DNA of 9,655 bases from Deltaproteobacteria bacterium (GTDB lineage: Bacteria > Desulfobacterota > Desulfarculia > Adiutricales > JAGVGV01). Below the pieces are notes generated by a model. It worked only from the letters and a program-made list of their open reading frames with translations. It ran no database searches and was not told where the DNA came from. The stretch lies in contig JADFXS010000090.1 of NCBI GenBank assembly GCA_015233515.1, forward strand, positions 1-9,655. Direction: 5' to 3'. The first letter of the stretch is position 1. Every line of letters starts with the position of its first letter. Positions 1-6,381 of this stretch are shown in pieces. The translations under genes and the position numbers were made by a program.

Positions 1-45
1 ACCCATATCAACGTCGCCTGGCCGGGCCAACCGCGGCCGATCTGA
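1..45 (+). CDS. C-terminal tail of an upstream reading frame (partial)
   Basis: Frame 1 is open from the window edge and reads THINVAWPGQPRPI before a TGA at 43-45. Codon third positions are mostly G or C, which looks coding. The stop lies two bases before the ATG of the next gene, as expected for tightly coupled genes. Too little remains to assign a family. The frame of the following gene is also open back to the window edge, so this tail could instead belong to a frameshifted longer version of that gene. Confidence is low because only 14 codons are visible. Confidence 0.35.
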   Translation, partial: THINVAWPGQPRPI

Positions 46-47
46 GG

Positions 48-599
48 ATGGTCGATAAACCAGCCGATACGGAAAAGCAGGCCGTAGTCAAAGTCAAGGC
101 CACGGTGCTTCTCAATCGTGACGGCAAGGACGAACAAGTGCTTCCGTCCCATGAATTCAAATCCGGAGATAAAGTTAAGATCGTTTATTCCACTAACATA
201 GATTGCTATGTTTACTGGCTGTCCGAAGGCACTTCCGGTGATCACTACATGCTTTTCCCCAACGAAAAAGTCGGCATGGAAAACTGGGTCAAGAAAAACG
301 AAGAAAGCATGATCCCGGTAAAGGGCAACTTCAAATTCGACGAGAAGAAGGGCACGGAAAAGATTCTCCTGGTCATGTCTCCGGAAAAAATCCCCGAACT
401 GGATGAAGCCGCCAAGGTAGCGGCGGTCAAGGGCGGCACGGTTAAAAGTATTCAAGACCAGCAGGAGCAGAAACGCAAGTCTCGCGACTTGGTCTTTGAA
501 GAAGAAGACAACAAAAGCTCCGGCGTGTCCACCCAATCTCAGGTCAGCAAGGATATCAAACAACCCTTTGTCGTGGCTTTTGAATTGAAGCACAATTAA
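48..599 (+). CDS. DUF4384-domain protein carrying a KRxSRDLVFEE loop motif
   Basis: This 183-residue protein has the features of a DUF4384 domain, a beta-rich module often attached to or encoded near bacterial caspase-like peptidases. Residues about 31-115 show the characteristic run: a strand after 'FKSGDKVKI', a 'YVYWLS' strand, the 'LFPNE' turn (69-73), and 'TEKILLVMSPEKIP' (103-116). A charged linker (about 117-170) contains KRKSRDLVFEEE at 142-153, and a last strand 'PFVVAFEL' (173-180) probably closes the fold. The same motif recurs in the TPR-CHAT protein downstream. No signal peptide is visible from this ATG, which is odd because DUF4384 proteins are usually exported and the complete neighbours here all carry export signals. 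GAGG abuts the ATG with no spacer, so the start is uncertain and the protein may begin upstream of the window or after a frameshift. The domain call is from pattern recognition, not a profile search. Confidence 0.72.
   Translation: MVDKPADTEKQAVVKVKATVLLNRDGKDEQVLPSHEFKSGDKVKIVYSTNIDCYVYWLSEGTSGDHYMLFPNEKVGMENWVKKNEESMIPVKGNFKFDEKKGTEKILLVMSPEKIPELDEAAKVAAVKGGTVKSIQDQQEQKRKSRDLVFEEEDNKSSGVSTQSQVSKDIKQPFVVAFELKHN
471..503 (+). other. Motif KRKSRDLVFEE, copy 1 (protein-level repeat)
   Basis: Residues 142-152 of the DUF4384 protein. Nine of the 11 positions are identical to copy 2 in the CHAT protein and one more is a Val/Ile exchange. The codons differ at many synonymous sites (Ser TCT versus AGC, Arg CGC versus CGG, Asp GAC versus GAT, Phe TTT versus TTC). 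The similarity is therefore at the peptide level and is not a recent DNA duplication. It sits in a charged linker just before the final predicted strand. Confidence 0.8.
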
Positions 600-768
600 C
601 CTGGTTTGGCTGAATGTGAAAGGCCTGGCGCATAAATCTGCGCGGACCTATTGAACTTTTGTCCCCGGATGCGAACCCCGTGGAAAAATCCCGGACTTGC
701 TACCAATCTTAATGATAGCCCGGGCGGGTTAGGCGTCATCTTCCGCTCCGGATTAAAATTTGTGACAA

Positions 769-805
769 ACTGTCCGGTCGCCAGACCGGGCAGTATTAAA
801 TTTTT
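769..805 (+). terminator. Rho-independent terminator after the DUF4384 gene
   Basis: Bases 769-779 pair with 784-794 to give an 11-bp stem (one T-G wobble) closed by a GCCA loop. An AT-rich stretch ATTAAATTTTT follows. The 170 bases between the DUF4384 stop and this hairpin (600-768) show no convincing gene. The AT-rich DNA after it, including TATTAT at 815-820, may hold the promoter of the next gene, but no clear -35 element is visible. Confidence 0.6.
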
Positions 806-846
806 ACTCCAAAATATTATAAAAAATTAAACCCCAAGGAGGCACA

Positions 847-1881
847 ATGAAGAAATTCTATCGAAAAAATCGCAAATTACTGTTGGTTCTGTCTCTAATC
901 CTCCTGGCTGCGGCCATTGTCTGGGCCGCCGCGGAATTATCCGGCCAAGCCAATTCCTTGGCTCAGGACGCCGGCAGTAACTCAGCCGGCATGGAAATGA
1001 CGACCCTGAACACGGTCAAACCACCGGCTAAAACCAAGGATTCCCCCCAACCGCCGGCCTGTGATTGGGCCAAGGAACGACAAATTAAAGGCGCATTGGA
1101 TAGAAACGATGCCTCCTACAAGCAGTTGACCACGAAGGCTAAAAGTGAAATGTCCGGAACCGGCAAGGTGTCGCCGGCCACCCAGTCGGCGCTTATGTCT
1201 TCAGCTCGGGAATTCAAAAGTTTGTGCGATCAGTATGCCACCATGTGGGATGCATGCAAATGCTACACTCGTGGTAAAACCGCTCGCGCCACCGGCAACT
1301 CCCGAATAAAAAGCGCGGAAGTCCTGGCCGCCGGTTTGGATCAAAACAAGATGAACCAAATGCAATCCGCTCAGACTGATATGAAAAACGCCCGTCGTGA
1401 ATACGTCCAATCCGCGGTTGACGGCGGCGAAATCAGCGACGCGGACAAAGCCGATATCAAATCGAACGTCGTCCCGCAGATTCAGACCCTTTTGGGTCAG
1501 AGTGAATCCTTGGTTACCGGCGTAACGAGACTGTTAGGCGATATTCAAGGTGGAATCACCAGCGGCGTCAGTCAAGCGACTACCAGCGGCATCAGCAGCC
1601 TGACCGATATGGCCAAAAGCGCGACCACCGGCGGCGGAACAACCTCGGCCAGCGCCGCGGCCAGCTCCGCCAAGACCAAAGTGGCCGCCGCAAGCACGAC
1701 CTCATTACTCCAACCGGTTCAGGCCTTGCTGTCCTTGGCCACCTCTCTGTTTGACGGAGTAAAATCGCTTTTCTCCGATGCCCAGTCACTGATCTCCGGC
1801 GGTGCAGCCGGTGCAGCGGCCGGATTAGTCACGGGTGACAAAAAGATGAGCCCCTGCTTTGTAGGAGCTTCCGAGGATTAA
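847..1881 (+). CDS. Exported or membrane-anchored Ala/Ser/Thr-rich protein, unknown family
   Basis: This 344-residue protein was not recognised. AAGGAGG at 836-842, four bases before the ATG, supports the start. Residues 1-6 are basic, and about 10-29 form a hydrophobic segment that is either an uncleaved anchor or a signal peptide ending near 'VWAAA'. The middle (about 70-215) is charged and probably helical, with cysteines in 'PPACDW', 'LCDQY' and 'DACKC' and a fifth in 'SPCF' near the C terminus; disulphides are plausible in the periplasm. Residues about 235-280 are low-complexity Gly/Ser/Thr/Ala, with a short internal repeat (TSGVS...TSGIS). About 285-330 is amphipathic to hydrophobic and ends in a glycine-zipper-like 'GGAAGAAAG'. 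It lies directly upstream of the CHAT gene, separated by 207 bases holding two hairpins, so co-expression is possible but not certain. The gene is real by ribosome site, length and composition; no function is assigned. Confidence 0.85.
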   Translation: MKKFYRKNRKLLLVLSLILLAAAIVWAAAELSGQANSLAQDAGSNSAGMEMTTLNTVKPPAKTKDSPQPPACDWAKERQIKGALDRNDASYKQLTTKAKSEMSGTGKVSPATQSALMSSAREFKSLCDQYATMWDACKCYTRGKTARATGNSRIKSAEVLAAGLDQNKMNQMQSAQTDMKNARREYVQSAVDGGEISDADKADIKSNVVPQIQTLLGQSESLVTGVTRLLGDIQGGITSGVSQATTSGISSLTDMAKSATTGGGTTSASAAASSAKTKVAAASTTSLLQPVQALLSLATSLFDGVKSLFSDAQSLISGGAAGAAAGLVTGDKKMSPCFVGASED

Positions 1882-1890
1882 AACTTCAGC

Positions 1891-1931
1891 GCCAGGCCCG
1901 TGGGATGATTGTTCAGCCCGCGGGCCTTGGC
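1891..1931 (+). terminator. Intergenic stem-loop after the 847-1881 gene
   Basis: Bases 1891-1904 pair with 1917-1931 to form about 14 pairs with one wobble and one bulged base, around a 12-base loop. It sits 10 bases after the stop codon, where a terminator would be. The downstream sequence CGGCCTAAAATATT lacks a T-tract, so it may act as a 3'-end stabilising or attenuating hairpin, or be Rho-associated, rather than a classical terminator. Confidence 0.4.
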
Positions 1932-1951
1932 CGGCCTAAAATATTAAAAAT

Positions 1952-1982
1952 CCTCGCGGCAAACCGCGGGGAATGCGCTCGC
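1952..1982 (+). repeat. REP-like palindromic element, copy 1
   Basis: An 8-bp stem (1952-1959 with 1964-1971, one T-G wobble) and a CAAA loop are followed directly by AATGCGCTCGC at 1972-1982. A near-identical copy in the same orientation occurs at 5491-5521, on the other side of the CHAT gene. Small GC-rich hairpins with a conserved tail of this kind resemble repetitive extragenic palindromes, some of which are mobilised by REP-associated tyrosine transposases. No such transposase is in this window. Confidence 0.65.
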
Positions 1983-2088
1983 CGGCATGTTTATTGACCG
2001 TTTCTCCCTTACGGCCGCCCGGACACATCGGACGGCCATTACCTCAATAACTCATAATGGTTCATCTCGTTATCAAAGGAGGACACCT

Positions 2089-5000
2089 GTGCGCTACTTA
2101 AAGGCCATCTTTGCTTCCCTGCTGGTATCGGTTCTGATCGTCGGTGTCGCGTTCAGTGAGTCAGTGGACGATTACCTTAATAAAGCCAACATGTTATTCA
2201 AAAACAAAGATTACGAAGGCACTATAACCGAATTACGCAAAGCTCTTGAAATTTTAAAAAAAGACAATCCGGCCGCGGCGCAGCAGGTGCAGATGAATAT
2301 CGGCCTTAATTATGTCCGCCTGGAAAAATATCAGGAAGCCATTCAGGAACTGGAAGCGGCTTTAGCCCTCAATAAAAAACCGGACCCCAAAATTGATCTG
2401 AAACTAAACCAGATACTGGCCACCGCCCACTATAATCTGGGCCATTACGCCCTGCGGGCCGCCATTCTCGAAGGTTTATTCAAGAGAATCAAGGATATTG
2501 ATGATGAAACCAAAGCCGACATGCTCGCGCAACTGGGCGATGCTTATCGGCGAAACGAAATCCACTCCAAAGCCATTCAATATTACGGTGAAGCCGCCAA
2601 GCTTTTCGAAAAATTGAAAAAACAAGACCGCCAAGCCCTGGTCCTCACCGCCATGGGCTTGTCCCAATCCAAGTTGGGAGACTTTCCCGGAGCGACCAAA
2701 AGCTTGAATATGGCACTGGAACTGGCCAAAAATCTGAACAACCCCCTGAACACCGCGGAAACTTACAGTAATTTAGGTATAGTTCAATGGGATCAAGGAG
2801 AATATGCCAAAGCCCTGGAGCTGGTAAATCTAGCCAAGGAAGTGGAATCCAAAGGCAATCTCAAACGCAACCTGGGCGCTGATTTCAACAACGAAGGTCT
2901 GATTTATAAAAGCGTCGGCCTGTATCCCAAGGCCATGGAAGCCATCAACCAAGCCATCAAGATCGCTCAGGAAATTAAAGATCGCCAATCCGAGGCCATT
3001 GCCCTGTCCAACCGGGCCTTGCTCTATCGGATCCTGGGAAAAAATGCCGATGCGCTCAAGGACTATCAAGCTGCTCTCAAAATTTATGACGACGTGAAGT
3101 TTTTGGAAGGGACCGCCAGTTGCCGGCTGGGTCTGGGCAAGCTATATGAAGTCCATGAGCACGACTTTACTAAAGCCAATGAGGCTTACCAAAAAGCCCT
3201 GGAAATGTATAAACAGCTGGGCAACCTGACGTACCAGGCGGAAACTCTCAATCAAATCGGCCGGGTCTTGAAAAAAAGCATTGATCCCAAACGCGCCAGC
3301 CGGGATTTGATCTTCGAAGAAGGTGAACCGAAACTTCTGGCCGTTAAACCGGAGGAAGCCGCGGAAAAATCCACGGCGGCGTACAAGGAAGCCCTGGAGC
3401 TAGCCAAAAAAGTCAACAAACGAGAAGCCATCTGGAGTGCGCAACAAGGCCTGGGCTATGCCTTGAAGTCTCAAGGCCAGGAAGAAGAAGCCTGTAAATA
3501 TTATCAGGAGGCCGTGAATATGGTGGTCGGCATCCGAGGCGGCACCGATTCAGACCTTTTAGGTAACTACCTTAACGATAAGGAAGACCTGTTCACTGAA
3601 GCCATCGAACTGTGCCGGATTCTCTTCGAAAAAACCAAAAAACCCGAATACCAGCGTTTGATGATGCAATATGAAGAGATCTACAAAAACGAAGTCATGA
3701 AAACGGCCATGAACGGGGCCAAATTGGAATTCCAGGACAAAAACAAGGCCGGCATATTCGACCAGATACAGAAAACCCTGGCCGAAAAAGACAAACTGGA
3801 TCAACTGTCCGCCAAACAACAAAACCTCCTGGCCAAGGCTCCGGCGTCGGAATCGGAAAAAATCGAACAATCCCAACTGAAAAAAGATGTGGAAACGGAA
3901 AATAAACAGGTAACGGTCAGAGCCAAAAAACTGGAAGGAACTCTTGAAGAACTCTTCAATAAATGGAAAAAACAGTATCCCAATGACGCCGGTCTGTTCG
4001 ACAGTTCCGCCCGGGTGGACCTGACCTCCATCCAAAAAACCCTGAAAGACGATCAGGCTTTGATTCAATATTTCCCACTCAACGATAAATTGAGCATTCT
4101 TTGTGTGACCAAAACAGAAATCAAGGGCGCCGATGTCGCCATCGCCTATGAGGATTTGGCCAGCCTGATCCGGGACCAATTCACCTATGAGAATATTGAA
4201 TTATACGGTCATGGCAAAACCAAATTGACTGAAGAACAGTCTTTTGAAAATTGCAACAAAGTTTTGAACAAGCTATATACCCTGCTCCTGGCCCCGGTGG
4301 AACGCGAAATCGCCGAAAAAAATAAATTGATTATTGTTCCCAGTAAATACATCGGCTATGTTCCTTTTTCCGCCCTGGTCACCAAATTTGACGGTAAAGA
4401 ACCTCACTACCTGGTCCAAGACAAAACAGTAACCTACATCCGTTTGTCCTTCTTCGACCAAGTCTTTGCCAAACGTAAAAAAATAGACTTCGCCAAAAAC
4501 AGATTGATGGCCGTGGGTAATCCGACTCACGCCTTTTTAAAGGCCGGTTTACCCGATCTACCCGGCGCGGAAAAGGAAATCCAAGGCGCCATGAACGCGG
4601 CTAAAAAAATGGATAGCGCCGAGGCCTTGTATCGGGAAGAAGCCACGGAAACGACTTGGCATCAACAACCTTATACAGTTTTTTATTTTGCCACTCATGG
4701 GGTGCCTTTCGCGGAGATCATGTATGACCGCAAGGCCACTATCGGCCCGGCCTTGGTCAAAATGAAAAAAAGGATGGAGGCCGAAACCGATCCGACCAAA
4801 AAGCAGCAGCTGGAAGCTAAAGTCAAAGGACTGGAAGAATTTGAAAAATTTTGCGATCAAACCTTCAAGTCCAAGTCGCCCATGAATGGTTTCCTATACC
4901 TTTCTTACAGCGGGAAGGAAGAAGATAACGGCGTCCTGACCCTCAAGAAAATCATGGAAATGCCGGAGTCTGTTTTCAAGGAAGCCAATTTGGCCATTCT

Positions 5001-5373
5001 GTCCGCCTGCAATACGGCCGTGACATATTCCCCAAAAGTAGATGATAAAATCCGCAAGGAAAGCGAATCATCGGAAATAGACCGGGAATTGGCCGCGGCC
5101 GGTTTTACGCCGGGCGTAGATCAGGTCTGCCTGTCCGATACATTCATGAAACGTAACTTTAATAGCGTCATGGGCACATTATGGTTCGCCGACGACCAGG
5201 CCACCGGGTTTATCATCGCCAAATTCTTCGAAGGACTGGCCGACAAACTGCCGTCGGACGCTTTGCGGGCCGCCCAACTGGCGTATTTGGAAAAGCCCCC
5301 CCTGGCTCCGGATTACACCAAAGTCCCGAAACATCCCTATTACTGGGCCGTAAGCGCCGTATTCGGGGATTAG
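2089..5373 (+). CDS. Exported TPR-CHAT caspase-like protease
   Basis: This 1094-residue protein is read as a CHAT (caspase/separase-like cysteine peptidase) effector on a TPR scaffold. The GTG start at 2089 is chosen because AAAGGAGG lies at 2075-2082, six bases upstream; the frame stays open further 5' but that extension lacks support. Residues 1-23 form a signal peptide (basic MRYLK, then a hydrophobic core ending 'GVAFS'). About 11 TPR units follow (roughly 25-484), and the tenth is interrupted by a loop carrying KRASRDLIFEE (401-411). A helical, coiled-coil-like linker (about 520-635) leads to the CHAT domain (about 640-1094). Catalytic His870 is in 'FATHG' and Cys974 in 'LSACNTA'. Other landmarks are 'LPGAEKEI', 'GTLWFADDQATG' and a terminal 'HPYYWAVSAVFGD'. 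The domain contains extra segments between His and Cys (about 872-933) and after Cys (about 977-1004). Both catalytic residues are present, so activity is expected. Substrates are unknown; the DUF4384 protein is a candidate partner. Confidence 0.92.
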   Translation: MRYLKAIFASLLVSVLIVGVAFSESVDDYLNKANMLFKNKDYEGTITELRKALEILKKDNPAAAQQVQMNIGLNYVRLEKYQEAIQELEAALALNKKPDPKIDLKLNQILATAHYNLGHYALRAAILEGLFKRIKDIDDETKADMLAQLGDAYRRNEIHSKAIQYYGEAAKLFEKLKKQDRQALVLTAMGLSQSKLGDFPGATKSLNMALELAKNLNNPLNTAETYSNLGIVQWDQGEYAKALELVNLAKEVESKGNLKRNLGADFNNEGLIYKSVGLYPKAMEAINQAIKIAQEIKDRQSEAIALSNRALLYRILGKNADALKDYQAALKIYDDVKFLEGTASCRLGLGKLYEVHEHDFTKANEAYQKALEMYKQLGNLTYQAETLNQIGRVLKKSIDPKRASRDLIFEEGEPKLLAVKPEEAAEKSTAAYKEALELAKKVNKREAIWSAQQGLGYALKSQGQEEEACKYYQEAVNMVVGIRGGTDSDLLGNYLNDKEDLFTEAIELCRILFEKTKKPEYQRLMMQYEEIYKNEVMKTAMNGAKLEFQDKNKAGIFDQIQKTLAEKDKLDQLSAKQQNLLAKAPASESEKIEQSQLKKDVETENKQVTVRAKKLEGTLEELFNKWKKQYPNDAGLFDSSARVDLTSIQKTLKDDQALIQYFPLNDKLSILCVTKTEIKGADVAIAYEDLASLIRDQFTYENIELYGHGKTKLTEEQSFENCNKVLNKLYTLLLAPVEREIAEKNKLIIVPSKYIGYVPFSALVTKFDGKEPHYLVQDKTVTYIRLSFFDQVFAKRKKIDFAKNRLMAVGNPTHAFLKAGLPDLPGAEKEIQGAMNAAKKMDSAEALYREEATETTWHQQPYTVFYFATHGVPFAEIMYDRKATIGPALVKMKKRMEAETDPTKKQQLEAKVKGLEEFEKFCDQTFKSKSPMNGFLYLSYSGKEEDNGVLTLKKIMEMPESVFKEANLAILSACNTAVTYSPKVDDKIRKESESSEIDRELAAAGFTPGVDQVCLSDTFMKRNFNSVMGTLWFADDQATGFIIAKFFEGLADKLPSDALRAAQLAYLEKPPLAPDYTKVPKHPYYWAVSAVFGD
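3289..3321 (+). other. Motif KRASRDLIFEE, copy 2 (loop in the TPR array)
   Basis: Residues 401-411 of the CHAT protein. It sits in a roughly 25-residue insertion between the two helices of a TPR unit (after 'IGRVLKKSI' and before 'AEKSTAAYKEALELA'), so it is probably an exposed loop. It matches the motif in the DUF4384 protein at 471-503. Confidence 0.8.
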
Positions 5374-5447
5374 CCTTTCCATGCCCACGCTTTCGGGCCA
5401 AGCGCAGTCTGAGGAAGAACGCCTCGGAAGGTCAACCGAGCCGCGCT

Positions 5448-5463
5448 CCGCGATTAATCGCGG
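5448..5463. repeat. Perfect 16-bp palindrome
   Basis: CCGCGATTAATCGCGG reads identically on both strands. It lies 75 bases past the CHAT stop codon. It could be a dimeric regulator site or part of a folded transcript. No T-tract follows directly, so it does not look like a simple terminator. Confidence 0.55.
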
Positions 5464-5490
5464 GCAGTAAATTTCAGGCATGTTGAAGCT

Positions 5491-5521
5491 CCCCGCGGCA
5501 AGCCGTGGGGAATGCGCTCGC
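5491..5521 (+). repeat. REP-like palindromic element, copy 2
   Basis: An 8-bp stem (5491-5498 with 5503-5510) and a CAAG loop are followed by AATGCGCTCGC at 5511-5521, matching copy 1 (1952-1982) at all but three positions. Two of the differences fall in the stem and keep pairing through a G-T wobble; the third is in the loop. This copy is also enclosed by a 7-bp inverted repeat (GTTGAAG at 5482-5488 and CTTCAAC at 5528-5534), so a larger stem could form. Confidence 0.65.
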
Positions 5522-5542
5522 TTAAATCTTCAACCTCAGGGC

Positions 5543-5622
5543 GCGATCAAACCAACCGTAGTTTTGATCGCCGCCGCCCGAAGCGGAAACGCCAAATCGC
5601 CTTCAAACTTATTTTGAAAGCG
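5543..5622 (+). promoter_or_regulatory. Two consecutive stem-loops upstream of the ompA-like gene
   Basis: Stem 1 is GCGATCAAA at 5543-5551 with its exact complement at 5563-5571, around an 11-base loop. Stem 2 is 5598-5607 with 5613-5622, nine of ten pairs, around a five-base loop. They precede the ribosome site at 5661-5667, with TTGACG at 5625-5630 as a possible but unsupported -35 element. Together with the palindrome and REP hairpin they fill most of the 300 bases from 5374 to 5673, where no convincing gene was found. A 5' leader structure or small RNA is possible; no known riboswitch was recognised. Confidence 0.35.
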
Positions 5623-5673
5623 ACTTGACGCCGAAATAAATCCACAAACGATCAATGGTTGGGGAGGCACAAG

Positions 5674-6264
5674 ATGTTTAACCGCCCACCGGGTTCCTAT
5701 TGGAAAATATGGTTATTGCCTATCATTTTTTTAACCGCGACCATGATCGCTCAACCGGGCCTGGGGCAGTCCGACTCGGACTCGAACCAAGTCGTTCCGT
5801 TAGATCTAAAAAAAGTCGGTAAGGACAGCCCGATTGCCGACGTTTTCAAAGCAATCAAATCCAAGGACGAGATAGTCAAGGTTCTGGCCGAGGAGCCCAA
5901 ACCCGACAAACCAAAACCGGAAATAACCGTGTACATCATGTTCAAAGTCGGGACCGCCGAATTGGCGGACGACCGGTCAAAAAAGCAACTGGACGAAGCC
6001 GGCCGGGCTCTGGCTTCTTCGGAATTGAACGGCTACAAATTTGAAATCGCCGGACATACGGATAGTACCGGTCAAGCGCAATACAACCTCAACTTATCCA
6101 AGATTCGAGCTCAAGCGGTCAAAGACTACCTGGCGGCCAACTACCACATCGAGCCGACGCGTCTTAATGTTCAAGGTTACGGCGATACCAAACCCATGGC
6201 CGTCAACGACACCGAAGCCAATCGGGCGCTGAATAGGCGAGTGGTCTTTTCCAGGCTGAATTGA
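5674..6264 (+). CDS. OmpA-family peptidoglycan-binding protein
   Basis: This 196-residue protein has a signal peptide and a C-terminal OmpA-like domain, which anchors envelope proteins non-covalently to the diaminopimelate of peptidoglycan. ATG 5674 is preferred over the in-frame TTG at 5659 because GGGGAGG (5661-5667) is correctly spaced, six bases, from the ATG and would lie inside the coding region otherwise. Residues about 1-31 are the signal peptide (hydrophobic core 'IWLLPIIFLTATMIA', likely cut after 'GLG'). A short charged linker with a KPDKPKP stretch (about 74-82) leads to the OmpA domain (83-196), with 'GHTDSTG' and 'NLSKIRAQAV'. Asp130 and Arg145 match the peptidoglycan-binding pair, with the same 15-residue spacing as in E. 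coli OmpA. There is no beta-barrel, so this is a soluble, wall-bound periplasmic protein. It may head a four-gene run that ends at 8515. Confidence 0.92.
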   Translation: MFNRPPGSYWKIWLLPIIFLTATMIAQPGLGQSDSDSNQVVPLDLKKVGKDSPIADVFKAIKSKDEIVKVLAEEPKPDKPKPEITVYIMFKVGTAELADDRSKKQLDEAGRALASSELNGYKFEIAGHTDSTGQAQYNLNLSKIRAQAVKDYLAANYHIEPTRLNVQGYGDTKPMAVNDTEANRALNRRVVFSRLN

Positions 6265-6381
6265 TAGCCGTAGAAGTGCCTGCTCCTCCGCTGGGAAGCG
6301 GGATGCAGCGATTAAAAAAAGACCCATAGTGCTGGTTTTTGGAGCATCATGTCAAGAAACCTTCAAATTGAGGAGACGAAT

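Noticed and set aside
600..768. RNA gene in the spacer after the DUF4384 gene
   Set aside because: Only short weak GC pairings were visible and no tRNA-like or other known RNA pattern could be recognised.
1987..2088. N-terminal extension of the CHAT protein from an ATG at 1987
   Set aside because: It would place a non-hydrophobic, Arg/Thr-rich stretch before the signal peptide, and the AAAGGAGG six bases from GTG 2089 clearly marks the start.
3559..4179. 206-codon open frame on the minus strand inside the CHAT gene
   Set aside because: It is antisense to a well-supported coding region, is extremely Phe/Gly/Gln-rich as expected from the reverse complement of Lys/Glu-rich codons, and has no recognisable domain.
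2089..5373. CRISPR-associated (type III-E) TPR-CHAT protease
   Set aside because: There is no CRISPR array or cas gene in the window, and the protein carries a signal peptide, so only the domain combination is shared.
5381..5470. Small 29-residue open frame after the CHAT stop
   Set aside because: It has no ribosome binding site and ends within the hairpin-rich region.
1952..5521. Composite transposon bounded by the two hairpin copies
   Set aside because: The copies are short direct repeats, no transposase is present and no target-site duplication was seen; a REP-like element explains them better.
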